Made by a program: the position numbers and the translations under genes
Part shown: one piece after another, positions 21,691-34,245 of the stretch
Numbering within the stretch: position 1 is the stretch's first letter
Layout of the letters: every line of letters starts with the position of its first letter
NCBI GenBank assembly: GCA_032871835.1
Contig: CM065297.1
Coordinates: 39,557,098 to 39,621,097, forward strand
Length of the DNA: 64,000 nt
From: Dipteronia dyeriana
Taxonomy: Eukaryota > Streptophyta > Magnoliopsida > Sapindales > Sapindaceae
Direction: 5' to 3'
Notes under the pieces: model-generated
What the model was told of the DNA's origin: nothing
Databases searched by the model: none
Seen by the model: only the letters and a program-made list of their open reading frames with translations

Positions 21691-22349
21691 TAACTTTGTC
21701 GTCCCGATAGGCCTGACCTCAATTCCTCCGAATCCTCTGAGTGGGGTATATAAAGATTGTAAATCCTTTCGGTCCAACCTGAGTTGATAATAGACGGCAA
21801 CATTGAGAATGTCTACCGAACTTTCATTATCTATCAGGATTCTCCTGACTTTACGGTGACCAATCCGGGCGCCTATGACCAGGGTGTCATTTGGCCGAAA
21901 ATCGACCCCATGTGAGTCAGCTTCTATGAATATTCATGGGTCCCATCCTTCCTTTACACTCTTCGTGGTTTGGCTCGACCGAGTTCACGTCAAAGTTCTG
22001 TCTTGCCTCCATTGCTTCTTAGATTTCCTATGTTCGCTCTCTGTTACTTCTCCTAGTGGAAGGTCCTTCAAAGATTGTTTGTATTACTTCATTGGCCTCT
22101 GGGCTGGCCCTTTTGATTTCGACCACAGCTGTGATAGGCCCTGATCTCTTTCTTTGTCTCTTACTTCTCATCCCTTTTCAAGATTATATCTTGAAGGTGT
22201 CCCACCCGAATGAGGGTTTCTATGTAATCTCTGAGCTGGTAACATTTGGAAGTCTCATGACTGGTTTCCTTATGGAATCTGTAGTATTTGGTTGTATCTT
22301 ACCGAGCAAACTGAAACTGTAGGCGTGGCTCTTTTACAAGATTTTTCTC
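21691..22349 (-). pseudogene. Tat element gag end and protease
   Basis: The minus strand shows HETSKCYQLRDYIETLIRVG near 22200-22260, a zinc-finger-associated gag segment, then the protease motif I-L-I-D-N-E-S-S-V-D at about 21808-21840. The usual D-N-G-S-S has Glu for Gly (21817-21831). Stops are frequent. The gene is continuous with 31855 onward once Sirevirus B and one copy of ttctc (22345-22349) are removed. Confidence 0.75.
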
Positions 22350-23948
22350 TGTAAAGTCCTCATTTATTGATTGGCTTATTTTGTGAACAAATCACAATTT
22401 TGGGGTGTTATGTAAGGGCAGCTTAGGCTCTTAAGACCTCAAGAGGAGAAGCACCAAAGGTAAAATTCTTATTCTTACATGCTTTGAAGAGATAGTTGCA
22501 CACACTCACAAATTCATGCATAACTCTTATTCATATATGTTGCATGTTTATGCTTGTGTTTATTTTGGTTTAAATGACTATTGTTGTTATATTTGCATCT
22601 TGTTATTAAAGTTTTATGTCATGTTAGGCATTAGTATAAGATGCATCTTCATCACTCTAGGACTTGTTGAAATAGTGTGTTTGAGTGTTAAAAGAATGGG
22701 CATTGCGCTGGTGGTGCTCTACTCGACTAGCGCAGCCTCACCAGCGTAACATTCCAGTGGAACGCCGCTTGTCATGCGCAACTGAGCTGCGCCACTGCAC
22801 CCGCGCAAAGTTGAAAAGTGGGCAGTGCGCTGGTGGTGCGCTATTCGACTAGCGTAACCCCACCAACACAACATTCCAGTGGATTGTTGCATGTGTTGCA
22901 CCACTAGTCCAGCGCCTATTGGAAAATTAGGTTGTGCGCTGGTGATGCACTACTTGACCAGCGCACGTCACCAGCGTAGAAAAAGGAAGCTGGAGCATTT
23001 TTTCCAAAACAACCTCACTTTGTTTTGATCTCATATATATATAACTCTTTGCTTTAAGGTTGTGTATGAGTTCAGAACATCATATCTTTTCCTTCGAACA
23101 CATTTCAAAGGAAAAACTCTTCCAAGAACTCATCTTTAAACACTCAAAGCATTCCCATGTGCATAAAAACTTCATCTTGCATCAACTAAAGCCATTTTGG
23201 GTGCATCTATGGATAGTTTTGCTTCATCACAACTTGTTTGGTAAGTTCTTCACTATCATCTTACAAGTTATGTGTTTTGCTTGCTAAGCCATCTCTTTAA
23301 TTATTTGTATGCTCTTAGAACATATTTTAGATACAAATTAGAGATTGTTGTGATGACATGATTGAGTGTTGTATTGTGATAGCTTCATAGGATTGTTTGA
23401 TCTATGTTTTGCTACGCTTTTTGAACATGTCATTTAGCCCATGATATCTAGGATTGCATTAATTGTCATCCCATTATCCTAGATAAGCATATAAGGTTTC
23501 CTAGCCTTATTTGTTCTTTGAATATCCTTATATATTCACATAGGACATTTTATCTCTTCATTGAGAAGTAAGACTTGTGTTGCTTCCGGGAGTAGGTAGC
23601 TCAAATCGCAAGCAAGATGGACTAGGTTCACTTATACCGGGATTAGGTAGTGGCGGCGGATTTAAACCAGGATTAAGTTGTAATTCTTTTGCCATTAGTG
23701 GATTCGAGGTTCGTATATGGCGCACATATAAGCCCGTGGTTTTTCCCATTTGGAGGGTTTTCACGTATATCTCAAGTGTCTTTATTAATTCCTCACTTTT
23801 TACACATGTGATATTTTTGTAACTAGCTAGGGGAATTTTTGTCAACTTGACCTTTCACGAAAATTGGGTAAAATTGTTTAAAATATATTCACCCCCCCTC
23901 CCCCCCCCCCTATAGATTAATATTATACACACCATAATATTTGTTTCA
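22350..23948 (+). repeat. 5' LTR of Sirevirus B (1599 bp)
   Basis: It begins tgtaaagtcctcattt and ends atatttgtttca. It has a GC-rich inverted-repeat block (22704-22985), a TATA-like tatatatata at about 23034-23043, the block gtggtttttcccatttgg...ttcacgta near 23738 and a long C-rich tract at 23892-23910. It is identical to the 3' LTR over 22580-22944 although other parts differ by several percent. Confidence 0.93.
22704..22985 (+). promoter_or_regulatory. GC-rich repeated hairpin block in Sirevirus B LTR
   Basis: Three related units begin near 22704, 22825 and 22933. Each has an inverted pair of the type cgctggtgg...ccaccagcg around a ctactcgactagcg centre. The block is far more GC-rich than its surroundings and ends about 50 bp before the TATA box. 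It is also present in the 3' LTR at about 30612-30893. The role is unknown; the position suits an enhancer-like or structured element. Confidence 0.65.
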
Positions 23949-23950
23949 AT

Positions 23951-23961
23951 TGGTAGCAGAG
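23951..23961 (+). other. Primer binding site of Sirevirus B
   Basis: tggtagcagag follows the LTR end by two bases. It resembles TGGTATCAGAG (initiator-Met type) with one mismatch, so priming may have decayed. Confidence 0.75.
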
Positions 23962-24057
23962 GAGGTTTCTAGACATACATAGGTGATCCTTGCTCATTTT
24001 GGTGTGTGTATTGATCATTCATACATTTGCATTCATATCATTCATTCATTAAACATA

Positions 24058-26105
24058 ATGAGTGGAAACGGTGGCAACGAGGCAGCTTCTAGCACTAGAC
24101 CTCCATTTCTCACCGGAGTGAATTATGCCTCTTGGAAAGGCAAGATGGAGTGGTATATTTTCCAAATTCATGACATGGCATGGATGGCGGTTGAAGATGG
24201 CTACACTCCACCCTTGATGACTTCTACAAATGGAGGAGATGATGTACTCAAGCCAAAGGCACAGTGGAACGCATAAGAGTTTGAGGCATCAAAGTGGAAT
24301 AGGAAGGCAATGTATGCCATCCTATGTGCAATGGATGAGAACCAGTACAAGTTGGTTCAAAAAAATAGGATAACTAAGGAGGCATGGGATATCCTAGAAC
24401 TTGCTCATGAGGGAATCGATGTGGTTAAGGAATCGAAGCTTCAAGTTCTCCAAACTCAATTTGAATTGCTTAAGATGGATGAGAACGAGTGCTTCAATGA
24501 CTTTGAAGTGAGCTTGATGGACATTGTGAACCAAAGTCATCAACTTGGTGATCCTTATTAGGATAGGAAGATCAAGCAGAAGATTATGAGATCTCTACCC
24601 GATAGATTTGAGTCTAAGGTGATGGCTTAAGAAGAGAATAGTGGTTATAAGGATATAAAACCAAGTGAAGTGATTGGGAGGCTTCTAGCCTATGAATTTA
24701 GGAAATGTCCTAACCCCAAACCATCGAAAAAGCAAAAGGATATTGCTTTGAAAGCCTCCAAAGTTGAGAATGAGGAAAGTGATGACTCGAATGAAGAAAT
24801 GGCCTTGCTAATGAGAAAGTTCAAGAAATTCTACAAGTCCGAGAGGAAAGGTTTTGGATCCAAGGGTCAAGACTTCAAGAAAAAGGCTCCCTTCAAAAAG
24901 ATTGAGCCTAGGCAAGAAAAGACCGAGAAGAAAGGAGTCCAATGCTATGAATGTGGTAGGATAGGTCACTTTGCCCCTGAATGTGACATGGTCAAGAAAA
25001 AGGAAAAAGTGACTGCTGCCACATGGAGTGAAAGCGATAACTTCAATGTAGGAGATGAATCTTCAGATGATGTAGAACTCATGGACAACTTCATAGCCTT
25101 TACATTCTCTCTTAGGAGCAAAGATGCTAGTGAAGAAGAAAATGAGAGTCAAGAAGAAAACTACTCAAGTGATGATGGATCTTCATCACAATCCACAAAT
25201 GGAAGTGTGGATAAGATAGATCTCAAGGACTATATGACTAAGTTTGAGAGTTCAAGGCTAAAAAACATGAATGAAATTAAGAGATTAAAAGAAGAAAACC
25301 TATACCTCTCAACTCAAGTTGACCAACTAAATGAAGAGTTGGTGAGATCTAATAGGTGTGAAGAAGGGTTGAAGAAAGAGCTTGAAGATGCTAGAGAGTT
25401 GTTGGCCAAGATGAACTTTAGCACCAAAAAACTTGACCACATGCTAGATGTTAGAAAGAGGCCAAGTGACAAGAAGGGGCTTGGGTTTGAAGATGACAAA
25501 ATATCCTCCTCTCCAAGCAAGACCATTTTTGTAAAGAGCATGAACTTCAATGGGTCCTCTTCTCATCAATCACCTAGGAAGAAACTTGACCTAGGAGAGT
25601 GTTCAAGTAGTGCTCAAGTGAAGGTGGCACCAATAAGCCTACCTCAAGCCGATCCTACAAGGGCTCCTCAAGTTAACTTCCCTCAACCGAAAGCTCATAA
25701 AGGGAAGATACCTATCATGCAAGCTCAACCAAGGAAGCAATCAAGTCTTGCTCAACAACAAAGAAGGAAAGCTCCTCAACAACAATCAAGACAACCATAA
25801 AGACATGGGAAGGCTCCAATGCATCCTCATGGTTATGGTATGATTGCTAACTTCATTCCTACATGTCATTTTTGTGGTATTGATTGTCACATTAGACCAA
25901 ATTGCTTTAGATATATTAAATTGTGTAGAATTGAAAGCATGATAGAGAAGAAAAAGACTAAAGCCATGATGCATGTCACTAGGAAAAATGGAACACATTT
26001 GCATGATCCTAGGACACTTAGAGCCCATGTACCATTGACCACTAGGAAGAAAAATATTGCACCTAGGTGGATTAAAATGGATGAACACTTTTTCCATGTT
26101 GCATA
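24058..26105 (+). pseudogene. Sirevirus B gag
   Basis: It starts at ATG 24058 (MSGNGGNEAASSTRPPFLTG). The capsid domain runs to about 24700, with stops at 24274, 24559 and 24628. A first zinc knuckle C-Y-E-C...H...C lies at 24943-24984, followed by an acidic Ser-rich stretch, a coiled coil at about 25240-25430, a Gln/Lys-rich tail and a stop at 25798. A second knuckle C-H-F-C...H...C lies at 25864-25905. The two-knuckle layout and length match Sirevirus gag. Most stops are one transition or transversion from Gln, Ser or a similar codon in Sirevirus C. Confidence 0.9.
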
Positions 26106-26112
26106 AATTGCC

Positions 26113-29100
26113 TTGAAAGCTCAATCTTGTGCTTTTTGGTATTTGGATAGTGGGTGCTCTAGGCACATGACTGGAAATAAGAGTTTCTTTGAGACTCTTG
26201 TGATGGAGGAGGGAGGAAATGTCACATTTGGTGATGGATCCAAAAAGAAGGTTAAAAGAAAGGGAACCATTTCCATTCCCAGAATACCCTCATTGTCCAA
26301 TGCTTTGTATGTTGATGGTTTAAAAGCTAATTTGATAAGCATTTCACATTGTAATGATGAAGGACTTTCCGTCTTGTTTAGGAAAGATGATTGTTCTATC
26401 CTATTGCCAAATGGAAAAACCTGGTTAAAAGGTATGGGATCTAGCGATAATTGTTATTGTCTTGAGGCTAGAGGTGTCTCTTGCAATGTGTCCAAGGATG
26501 AACAAATTAAGTTGTGGCACGAAAGACTTGGTCACATGAACTATAGGGATTTACAAATCTTAGATAAGTTCAATGTTGTGCGAGGCCTTCCCAAGCTTGG
26601 GAAAAAGGTAAATGGTGTTTGTGGACCTTACCAACAAGGGAAGCAAACCAAAAGTATGCACAAAAAGGGCAAGTATTTATCAACCAAGGAATCTCTAGAG
26701 CTTCTTCACATGAATCTTATGGGTCCCATGCAAACCAAGAGTTTAAGTGGAAAGAGATACATTTTTGTGTGTGTAGATGACTTCTCTAGGTACGCTTGGA
26801 CTTATTTTCTTAGAGAAAAATCTGAAACCTTTGACAAGTTTAAAATGCTTTGTTCCAAAATTCAAAATGAAATGAACTCCAAGATTAAAAGCATTAAAAG
26901 GATTAGGAGTGACCATGAGAAGGAATTTGAGAATACCCAGTTTGAAAACTATTGCAATAGTCTAGGCATCTCTCATGAGTTTTCGACTCCTAGCACACCT
27001 CAATAAAATGGAGTTGTTGAGAGGAAAAATCTGGTTCTTCAAGAAATGACCCGTGTGATGCTGCTTAGCAACAAAGTCCCTAGGAATCTTTGGGTTGAAG
27101 CCGTCAATAAGACGTACTACATAGGAAATAGAGTCCTTCTAAGGCCCCACACTAGGCAAACCTTGTATGAGTTATGGAAAAGTAGAAAGCCAAATGTTAG
27201 ATATTTCCACACCTTTGGAAGCAAATGCTACATTTTGAATGACCATGATCAATTTGGCAAATTTAATGCTAAGAGTGATGAAGGTATCTTCATTTTCTAT
27301 GCCTTGAATAGTAGAGCCTATAGAGTTTTCAATCTAAGAACTAGAACCGTAATGGAATCATCTAATGTTGTCATTGATGATACTAGGCGACCGTGAAGAG
27401 GAGGTAGATCTAGTTGATGACTCCCCTTTAGAGAAGGTAGTTGATGTTTCTAATGTTGAAAAGACTAACCTTGATGATGACAAAATACAATCTATTGATA
27501 GAATTCCTCTCTTGAACTCAAAAGAACCAGCTTCATGGGTTAGGAAACTCCATGACAAAGATGACATCATTGGAGAGGTTAGTGAGGGTGTTAGGATTAC
27601 GCATCAAATGGCTAATCTAATTAGCTACATTTGCTACACCTCTCAAATAGAACCCAAGAAGGTTGATGAAGCCTTAAAGGATGAATTTTGGGTTCTTGCC
27701 ATGCAAGAAGAGCTTAATCAATTTGAAAGGAATGAGGTTTGGACTCTAGTTCCTAGGCCCAAGAACACCAATGTGATAGGCACCAAGTGGGTATATAGGA
27801 ATAAATCCGATGAGGATGGCAACATTGTGCTAAACAAGGCTAGGCTTGTAGCACAAGGGTACTCTCCTCATGTTGCTCGGATTGAGTCCATTAGGCTTCT
27901 TTTATCCATTTCTTGTTTGCACAAGTTCAAATTATATCAAATGGATGTTAAGAGTGCCTTCCTCAATGGTTTCTTGCAAGAGAAGTGTTTGTTAAACAAC
28001 CCAAAGGGTTTGTGGATCCTCACCACCCTAATCATGTCTATCACCTCAACAAAGCTTTATATGGGTTGAAACAAGCACCAATGGCTTAGTATGAGTGTCT
28101 CACCCAGTTTCTTACAGACAATGGCTACATTAGGGGCAGTGTTGACAAGACTTTATCCATCAAGAAAGAGAAAGATGAGCTTTTCATAGCTCAAATCTAT
28201 GTTGATGATATAGTTTTTGGCTCCACTAATAACACCAAAGTCCAACAATTTGTTGATTTCATGTCTCATGAGTTTGAGATGAGTCTTGTTGGTGAGCTAA
28301 GTTACTTTCTACGTTTACAAATTAAGCAAATGGATGATGGGATTTTCATATCTCAAGCTAAGTATGCCAAAAACCTAGTGAAGAAATTTGGCCTTGAAAG
28401 TGACAAACATTGTGATACACCCATGAGTATCACTTTGAAGCTAAGCAAGGATGCTAGTGGTAAAAGTGTGGACCAAACTTTATATTGTGGCATGATTGGT
28501 AGCTTGCTCTGTTTGACTGCAAGTAGTCCCGATATCTCTTTTAGTGTGGGTGTGTGCGCGAGGTACCAATTGGATCCTAAGGAGTCCTATCTCTTTTCCG
28601 TTAAGAGAATCATTCGTTCTTTGAATGGGACATCTAACTATGGAATTTGGTACTCTTTTGACACTAATGCTAGTCTTCTAGGCTTTAGTGATGCAGATTG
28701 GGCAGGAAATTGTGATGATAGGAAAAGTACATCGGGCGGTTGCTTTTTCCTTGGGAACAACCTTGTCTCTTTGTTTTGCAAGAAGCAAAATTCGATTTCT
28801 TTGTCCACGTTTGAGGCCGAATTCATAGCTGCTGGGAGTGGATGCACACAACTCCTTTGGATGAAGCAAATGCTAGTCGACTATAGATTCAATCAAGGTA
28901 CTCTTACTCTCTTTTGTGATAACATGAGTGCAATTAATATTTCTAAGAATCCGGTTCAACATTCTAGAACTAAGCATATTGACATCCGTCATCATTTCAT
29001 TAGAGAACTAGTTGAGAACAAATGCATAGTACTTAAGCATGTAGGTTTTAATGATCAACTAGCGGATCTATTTACTAAACCCTTAGATGCTACTCGATTC

Positions 29101-29142
29101 AAAACACTTAGTAGATTTATTAGGATTTATTTAATGGAGTGA
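26113..29142 (+). pseudogene. Sirevirus B pol: protease, integrase, RT, RNase H
   Basis: The protease keeps D-S-G (WYLDSGCSRHMTG, about 26140). The integrase finger has lost its second Cys (C-G-P-Y, Tyr at 26629-26631). The catalytic first Asp is Asn (MNLMGP, 26713-26715), and a stop precedes the catalytic Glu at about 27003. There is a frameshift near 27390. RT misses about ten residues after AQGYS (27850-27880), has a frameshift near 27990 and a TAG at about 28087, but keeps YVDD at 28198-28209. RNase H (DADWAGN, TFEAEFIAA, CDNMSAINI) runs cleanly to 29142. Integration by this copy is excluded by several independent lesions. Confidence 0.92.
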
Positions 29143-30257
29143 TGAGTTGTGGTCTTTGACCCCATAAGGGGAACTCAAGCAAAGAGAGCTATTGTATACT
29201 TGTTGCATGCAATTTTTTTTTAAATGTTTATGCTCCTTTATTGAATGCTTGAGTAGCTTGGTTGCACTTATACTAAAGTATATTATATTTTCTTGAATAA
29301 GTGTGAACTTTGCTTTGATTACAATCCATGTCATATTTATGTTTAAACATGCATTTTTGGACTAGGAGATCTACATAGGAAGTACATATTGAATGACCTA
29401 TAATTATCTCCATGACATGACGATTCTTTAATGACTTGCTAAAGAAAAATGATAAAGCATGAATTGATGATTGCAATTGTTGAATGCAAAATAACGTGTG
29501 AAAAAGCTAGTTAGACTAAAATGATGAATCAATGTCTCTCTTTCTTTATTAGTTGAACATGGCTACTATCATACCGGTATCCTACTCGGAAAAATCAAAT
29601 AGGGTACAAAGTTGCTCATGCCATGTTTCACTTAAAAAGTTGGATATAGTGCCATTAAAATTTGATATCTATAAAAACTCTATATCCTTGCTACTCTCAT
29701 GACAAATGGTGAAATTGGTTTTAATTATATTGGAAACCTTTGTCATTTGCTTTGCCAAATGCCATTGTTTTTGGACTTGAATACAACATGTCTTGTATGA
29801 AAAGCATTTTTTGATTCACACAATTTCTTCAAATAAATCTCCTTGTTTCTCTCATATTAATTGAGTTGCATAAATGTAGTTTATATAATTATGCAACAAT
29901 CTTGTATGCTCCTTTCTTTCTTTACCTTGAGTGACCCGGTTGGGGACTTCTCCTTTGTCTATATCATGACAAAAAGAGGGAGTAGCATTGCATGATGTGG
30001 TGCATTACTCATATTCTTATATGCAAATGCTTTTTGTTTTCTATCCACTTGATCATGTCACATGCACTTGGTTTAGAAAGTGTACTTGTTATTTGTTTTG
30101 TGTGTAGGGTTGATAATTCTACAAGAGATTGAAGATTTGAGGTTTCTTTTTCATGTATATCTCTTTGTAATGTAGAATATCTTCCCGGTGCTTTATTTTG
30201 TTTTGTGAGGATCAATGTGAGTGGTGGTTTTGTCACGAAATAGCCAAAGGGGGAGAT
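29143..30257 (+). other. Sirevirus B 3' non-coding region
   Basis: No gene is seen. It holds acaaaaagagggagtagc (about 29968) and the polypurine tract ccaaagggggagattg next to the LTR (30244-30259). It is homologous in layout and partly in sequence to 59069-60000 of Sirevirus C. Confidence 0.75.
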
Positions 30258-31849
30258 TGTAAAGTCCTCATTTATTGATTGGCTTATTTCGTGAACAAAT
30301 CACATTTTTGGGGTGATATGTAAGGGTAGCTTAGGCTCTCAAGACCTCAAGAGAAGAAGCACCAAAGGTAAAATTCTTGTGCTTACTTGCTTTGAAGAGA
30401 TAGTTGCACACACTCACAAATGCATGCATAACTCTTATTCATATATGTTGTGTGTTTATACTTGTGTGCATTTTGGTTTAAATGACTCTTGTTGTTATAT
30501 TTGCATCTTGTTATTAAAGTTTTATGTCATGTTAGGCATTAGTATAAGATGCATCTTCATCACTCTAGGACTTGTTGAAATAGTGTGTTTGAGTGTTAAA
30601 AGAATGGGCATTGCGCTGGTGGTGCTCTACTCGACTAGCGCAGCCTCACCAGCGTAACATTCCAGTGGAACGCCGCTTGTCATGCGCAACTGAGCTGCGC
30701 CACTGCACCCGCGCAAAGTTGAAAAGTGGGCAGTGCGCTGGTGGTGCGCTATTCGACTAGCGTAACCCCACCAACACAACATTCCAGTGGATTGTTGCAT
30801 GTGTTGCACCACTAGTCCAGCGCCTATTGGAAAATTAGGTTGTGCGCTGGTGGTACGCTGCTCGACTAGCGCACGTCACCAACACACATAGAGGAAGCTG
30901 GAACATTTTTTTCCAAAATGACCTCACTTTGTTTGGATCTCATATATATATAACTCTTTTCTTTAAGGTCGTGTATGAGTCCAGAACATCATATCTTTTC
31001 CTTGGAACACATTTCAAAGGAAAAACTCTTCCAAGAACTCATCTTTAAACACTCAAAGCATTCCCATGTGCATAAAAACTTCATCCTGCATCATCTAAAG
31101 CCATTTAGGGTGCATTTATGGATAGTTTTGCTTCATCACATCTTGTTTGGTAAGTTATTCACTATCTTCTTACAAGTTAAGTGTTTTGCTTGTTAAGCCA
31201 TCTCTTTAATTATTTGTATGCTCTTAGAACATATTCTAGATACAAATTAGAGATTGTTGTGATGACATGATTGAGTGTTATATTGTAATAGCTTCATAGG
31301 ATTGTTTGATCTATGTTTTGCTAAGCTTTTTGAACATGTCATTTAGCTAGTGATATCTAGGATTACATTAATTGTCATCTCATTATCCTAGATAAGCATA
31401 TAAGGTTTCCTACCCTTGTTTGTTCTTTGAATATCCTCATATATTCACATAGGACATTTTATCTCTTCATTGAGAAGTAAGACTTGTGTTGCTTCCGGGA
31501 GTAGGTAGCTCAAATCGCAAGCAAGATGGACTAGGTTCACTTATACCGGGATTAGGTAGTGGTGGTGGATTTAAACCGGGATTAGGTTGTAATTCCTTTG
31601 CCATTAGTGGATTCGAGGTTCATTTGTGGCGCACATATCAGCCCGTGATTTTTCCCATTTGAAGGGTTTCCACTTATATCTTAAGTGTTTTTATTAATTC
31701 CGCACTTTTTACATTTGTGATATTTTTTGTAACTAGCTAGGGGTATTTTTGTCAACTTGACCTTTAACGAAAATTGGGTAAAATTGTTTAAAATCTATTC
31801 GCCTTCCCCCCTCTAGATTAATATTATACACACAAGAATATTTGTTTCA
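30258..31849 (+). repeat. 3' LTR of Sirevirus B (1592 bp)
   Basis: It pairs with 22350-23948. TATA-like sequence lies at 30943-30953. The C-rich tract near its end is short (ccttccccccctctag) compared with the 5' copy. It ends tttgtttca followed by the duplication ttctc. Confidence 0.93.
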
Positions 31850-31854
31850 TTCTC

Positions 31855-33303
31855 TTCCAGTATGGCCAGGATTTCCTCCTACTTTTTTCGAAGAGGGGTG
31901 TAGTTGGCGTATCTACCTCGGAATTTCTCCGTGGTCTGTTCGGTATTACACCGGTTTCCCCCGTCCTTGCTTTTTTCTTTGCTGTTTTCTTTCGGTTTTC
32001 TCTTTTGGTTCTGTATCTTGGACTCGGAGTTCTTTTCGAGTTTTCCTCCATGCATGTAGCATCCTCTCGTGGCTAACTCTTCTTCTTTGGCTAGTGCATA
32101 TCCTCCTACCATGTCCATAATATCTGAATATCTGGTTAGACGGGCTCTTCTTAAGTCAAAAGATAGCCGTCCATTCTGTAGATTGTTGATGAACGCAGCA
32201 ATTATCGCTTCGTCGTTTGCACTGCCGATTTTTGATACCGCTTGGCCGAATCTCCCTAGGTATTTCTTCAACGACTCAACTTTTCCTTGTTTTATCTGAG
32301 AAAGGTACACCACTGATTTTTTCCTGTGAACGTTGCTCAGAATTTGTATTGAGCAACTCCTGGTTTGTTCACTGAAGCTTTTGATGCTCGCTAGGGGCAA
32401 TCTCCCGAACCATCTTGAGCCCGTGTCTCCTAGAGTTTGTGGAAAGTTGAGGCATAGCAAGGGATCACTGTGGGACTACTGATAGCACTTTTATAGCGTT
32501 TGACGTGTTCTTTAGGGTCTGCATCCTTCTTGAATTGCTCCACATGCGACATCCTGAATCTTTCAGGGAATGAAGTCCGCAAGACGTCCTTAGTGAATGG
32601 ACTGTCAAAATCTTCGTTAGATAGTCGTTGTACCCACAACGTCTGACCAGTGGGTCTATTTAACGCCTATTGTTTTCGACTTCTTGAGTTAGGCTCTGAA
32701 TTACGACATCTCTATCTCCCACCGGACTTCTATGATGGTTAAACAGCAGGGTGACTGTCATTCCTCTCTCTGGCTCTTCGCTTTGATGTCGATTCTCAAG
32801 AGTTGATTCTTGCTGGCATATGGTTCTGTGATGACGCTTACGATGGTGTCGATCGCTATCTTATGATGACAACCGATCTCTGTGTCGGTCATGTTTACGG
32901 TGTCTTACACGGGCTATTTGATCATGGTTCTGCTTCTGGTGTGGTTATTCCTCTTCGGGTGTTTCACGTCCAGCCTGATAAATTGGTGCAGAGTTCCTTC
33001 TTGCTTTCATTGCATTTAGTTCTGGCCCCACTACAACCGAACAAAGCCTTGTAGGTGGGAGGTTAGGAGGTTGCGCTTTTTCTACAACCAATAGATCAAC
33101 TCATTCCTTTGATGCGTCTGCCACCAACTGTTGCAGCTAATCGCGGAAGCGTCGTGTTAGGTCTTCGCTGGTAGAAGGGATTTGTTGAATCCCTGCCAGG
33201 GATGTTGGTTGGTTTGTTGCGGTGAGATCTTGTGAACTACTGCCAATATGGACATTATCTGGTGTTTTTTGGACATCCTGAGGACTGTTTTTGCTTCGTG
33301 CCA
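31855..33303 (-). pseudogene. Tat element gag
   Basis: ATG at 33303 on the minus strand begins MARSKNSPQDVQKTPDNVH, 46 bases after the LTR. A charged N-terminal part with several stops is followed by the capsid-type domain (RMSHVEQFKKDADPKEHVKR, 32470-32570; LSQIKQGKVESLKKYLGRF, near 32270). A Lys-rich tail then runs up to the Sirevirus B insertion. The frame changes at least once near 32450. It forms the particle coat in intact relatives. Confidence 0.82.
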
Positions 33304-33349
33304 TTACTTTTAATTAAATTGGAGGTTCGTGCCTCCTTCTAGAGCCAGT
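33304..33349 (-). other. Tat element primer-site region
   Basis: Immediately after the LTR end (gacatcaaca on the minus strand) comes actggctctagaaggaggc, the position of the primer binding site. I cannot assign the tRNA with certainty. Confidence 0.5.
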
Positions 33350-34240
33350 TGTTGATGTCGATTTCTAGATGTATGGTAAAAAAGTCAACAAAATTGGATT
33401 TTAGCAGAGATTTCAAAGAGAAAGAGAAGGATAAAGTAATCGTACGCAAGTTTTACGTGGCAAAACTCCGATGACAGGAGAAACGTCCACGGGTGGCTGG
33501 ATAATCAACCAAGCCAAAATTCACTATTGAAAAGATTTACAAATCTCGATCTCTTTTTTTCTTTTCGTATTTTTCTATATGTTTTCCATATATCTTTTGT
33601 GACGAGATTATGGGTCTATTTATAAGTTCATAGAACCCTAATGCTCTTTGTATATGTAATGAAAGATCTTTGTATTTAACTATGATTGGTTACATTTTCG
33701 AAGTAGTCTGGCTTCTTTACTATTTCAGAGACTTGTATTGAGATCTAACGGGGCTCTAGTGATGTAGTCCAGTTAGGACTTATTTCCTTATAAAAGCGTA
33801 GTCTTTTTTAAGAAATAAAATTTTTGCCTGATTTGGAACCCTTTCTGTTTGGTATTCTATTCTTGGAACTCTTATTTGATATGGATATCTTCCCGTATTT
33901 TAACGACTCTTGACTCGCGTGAGTTACGCGCTGGGCTTCTTTATTCGGTTTTCTTCGTGTTTGTCTTGAGTAGAACATGATATTTAGCTGGTCTCGAATG
34001 ACGTCATCTGATCCCGAGTAAAACATGTCATCAGCTAACCCCGAGAATCGTTAACTGGCCCCGAGTAGTATATGACGCCAATTGACCCCGAGTAGGTTTT
34101 GTTCGATACTTGTTTACTCGGGCTTCTCTTATTATGTAATGTCTTGCAGGATACATTTTGAATGCTTATTCGGATGTCCACCTGGCAATCCTATCCTCTT
34201 TGTGACTGATGTGTACGCCTAATAAAATTTATATACAACA
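33350..34240 (-). repeat. 5' LTR of the Tat element (891 bp)
   Basis: On the plus strand it starts tgttgatgtcgatttctag and ends tatatacaaca, next to the duplication caata (34241-34245). On its own strand it has the canonical TGTTG...CAACA ends. Confidence 0.92.
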
Positions 34241-34245
34241 CAATA

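Larger units (their letters stand above)
22350..31849 (+). mobile_element. Sirevirus B: full-length Ty1/copia element
   Basis: 9500 bp with both LTRs and a perfect duplication ttctc (22345-22349, 31850-31854). Contains a primer-site-like sequence, gag with two zinc knuckles, protease, integrase, RT and RNase H in copia order, and a polypurine tract ccaaagggggagattg before the 3' LTR. Stops and frameshifts make it inactive. It is inserted in the gag of the Tat element, in the opposite orientation. Confidence 0.95.
13767..34240 (-). mobile_element. Tat-lineage Ty3/gypsy element (minus strand) with nested Sirevirus B
   Basis: Perfect duplication caata at 13762-13766 and 34241-34245. On the minus strand: 5' LTR 34240-33350, gag 33303 to 31855, interrupted by Sirevirus B, then gag end/protease, RT, RNase H, integrase ending at 18960, a spacer with tandem repeats, an antisense gene (plus, 15153-18065), a tract ttaaaggggta and 3' LTR 14656-13767. 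The RT and integrase motifs (KACPKDSFPLPRIDQLVDAT, WGLDLIGPMP) are of Tat type. About 11 kb without Sirevirus B. Confidence 0.9.

Noticed and set aside
22719..22904. Identical small reading frames in both Sirevirus B LTRs (also 30627-30812)
   Set aside because: They lie in the GC-rich repeat block of the LTR and are open only by chance. The identity comes from the LTR pair, not from a gene.
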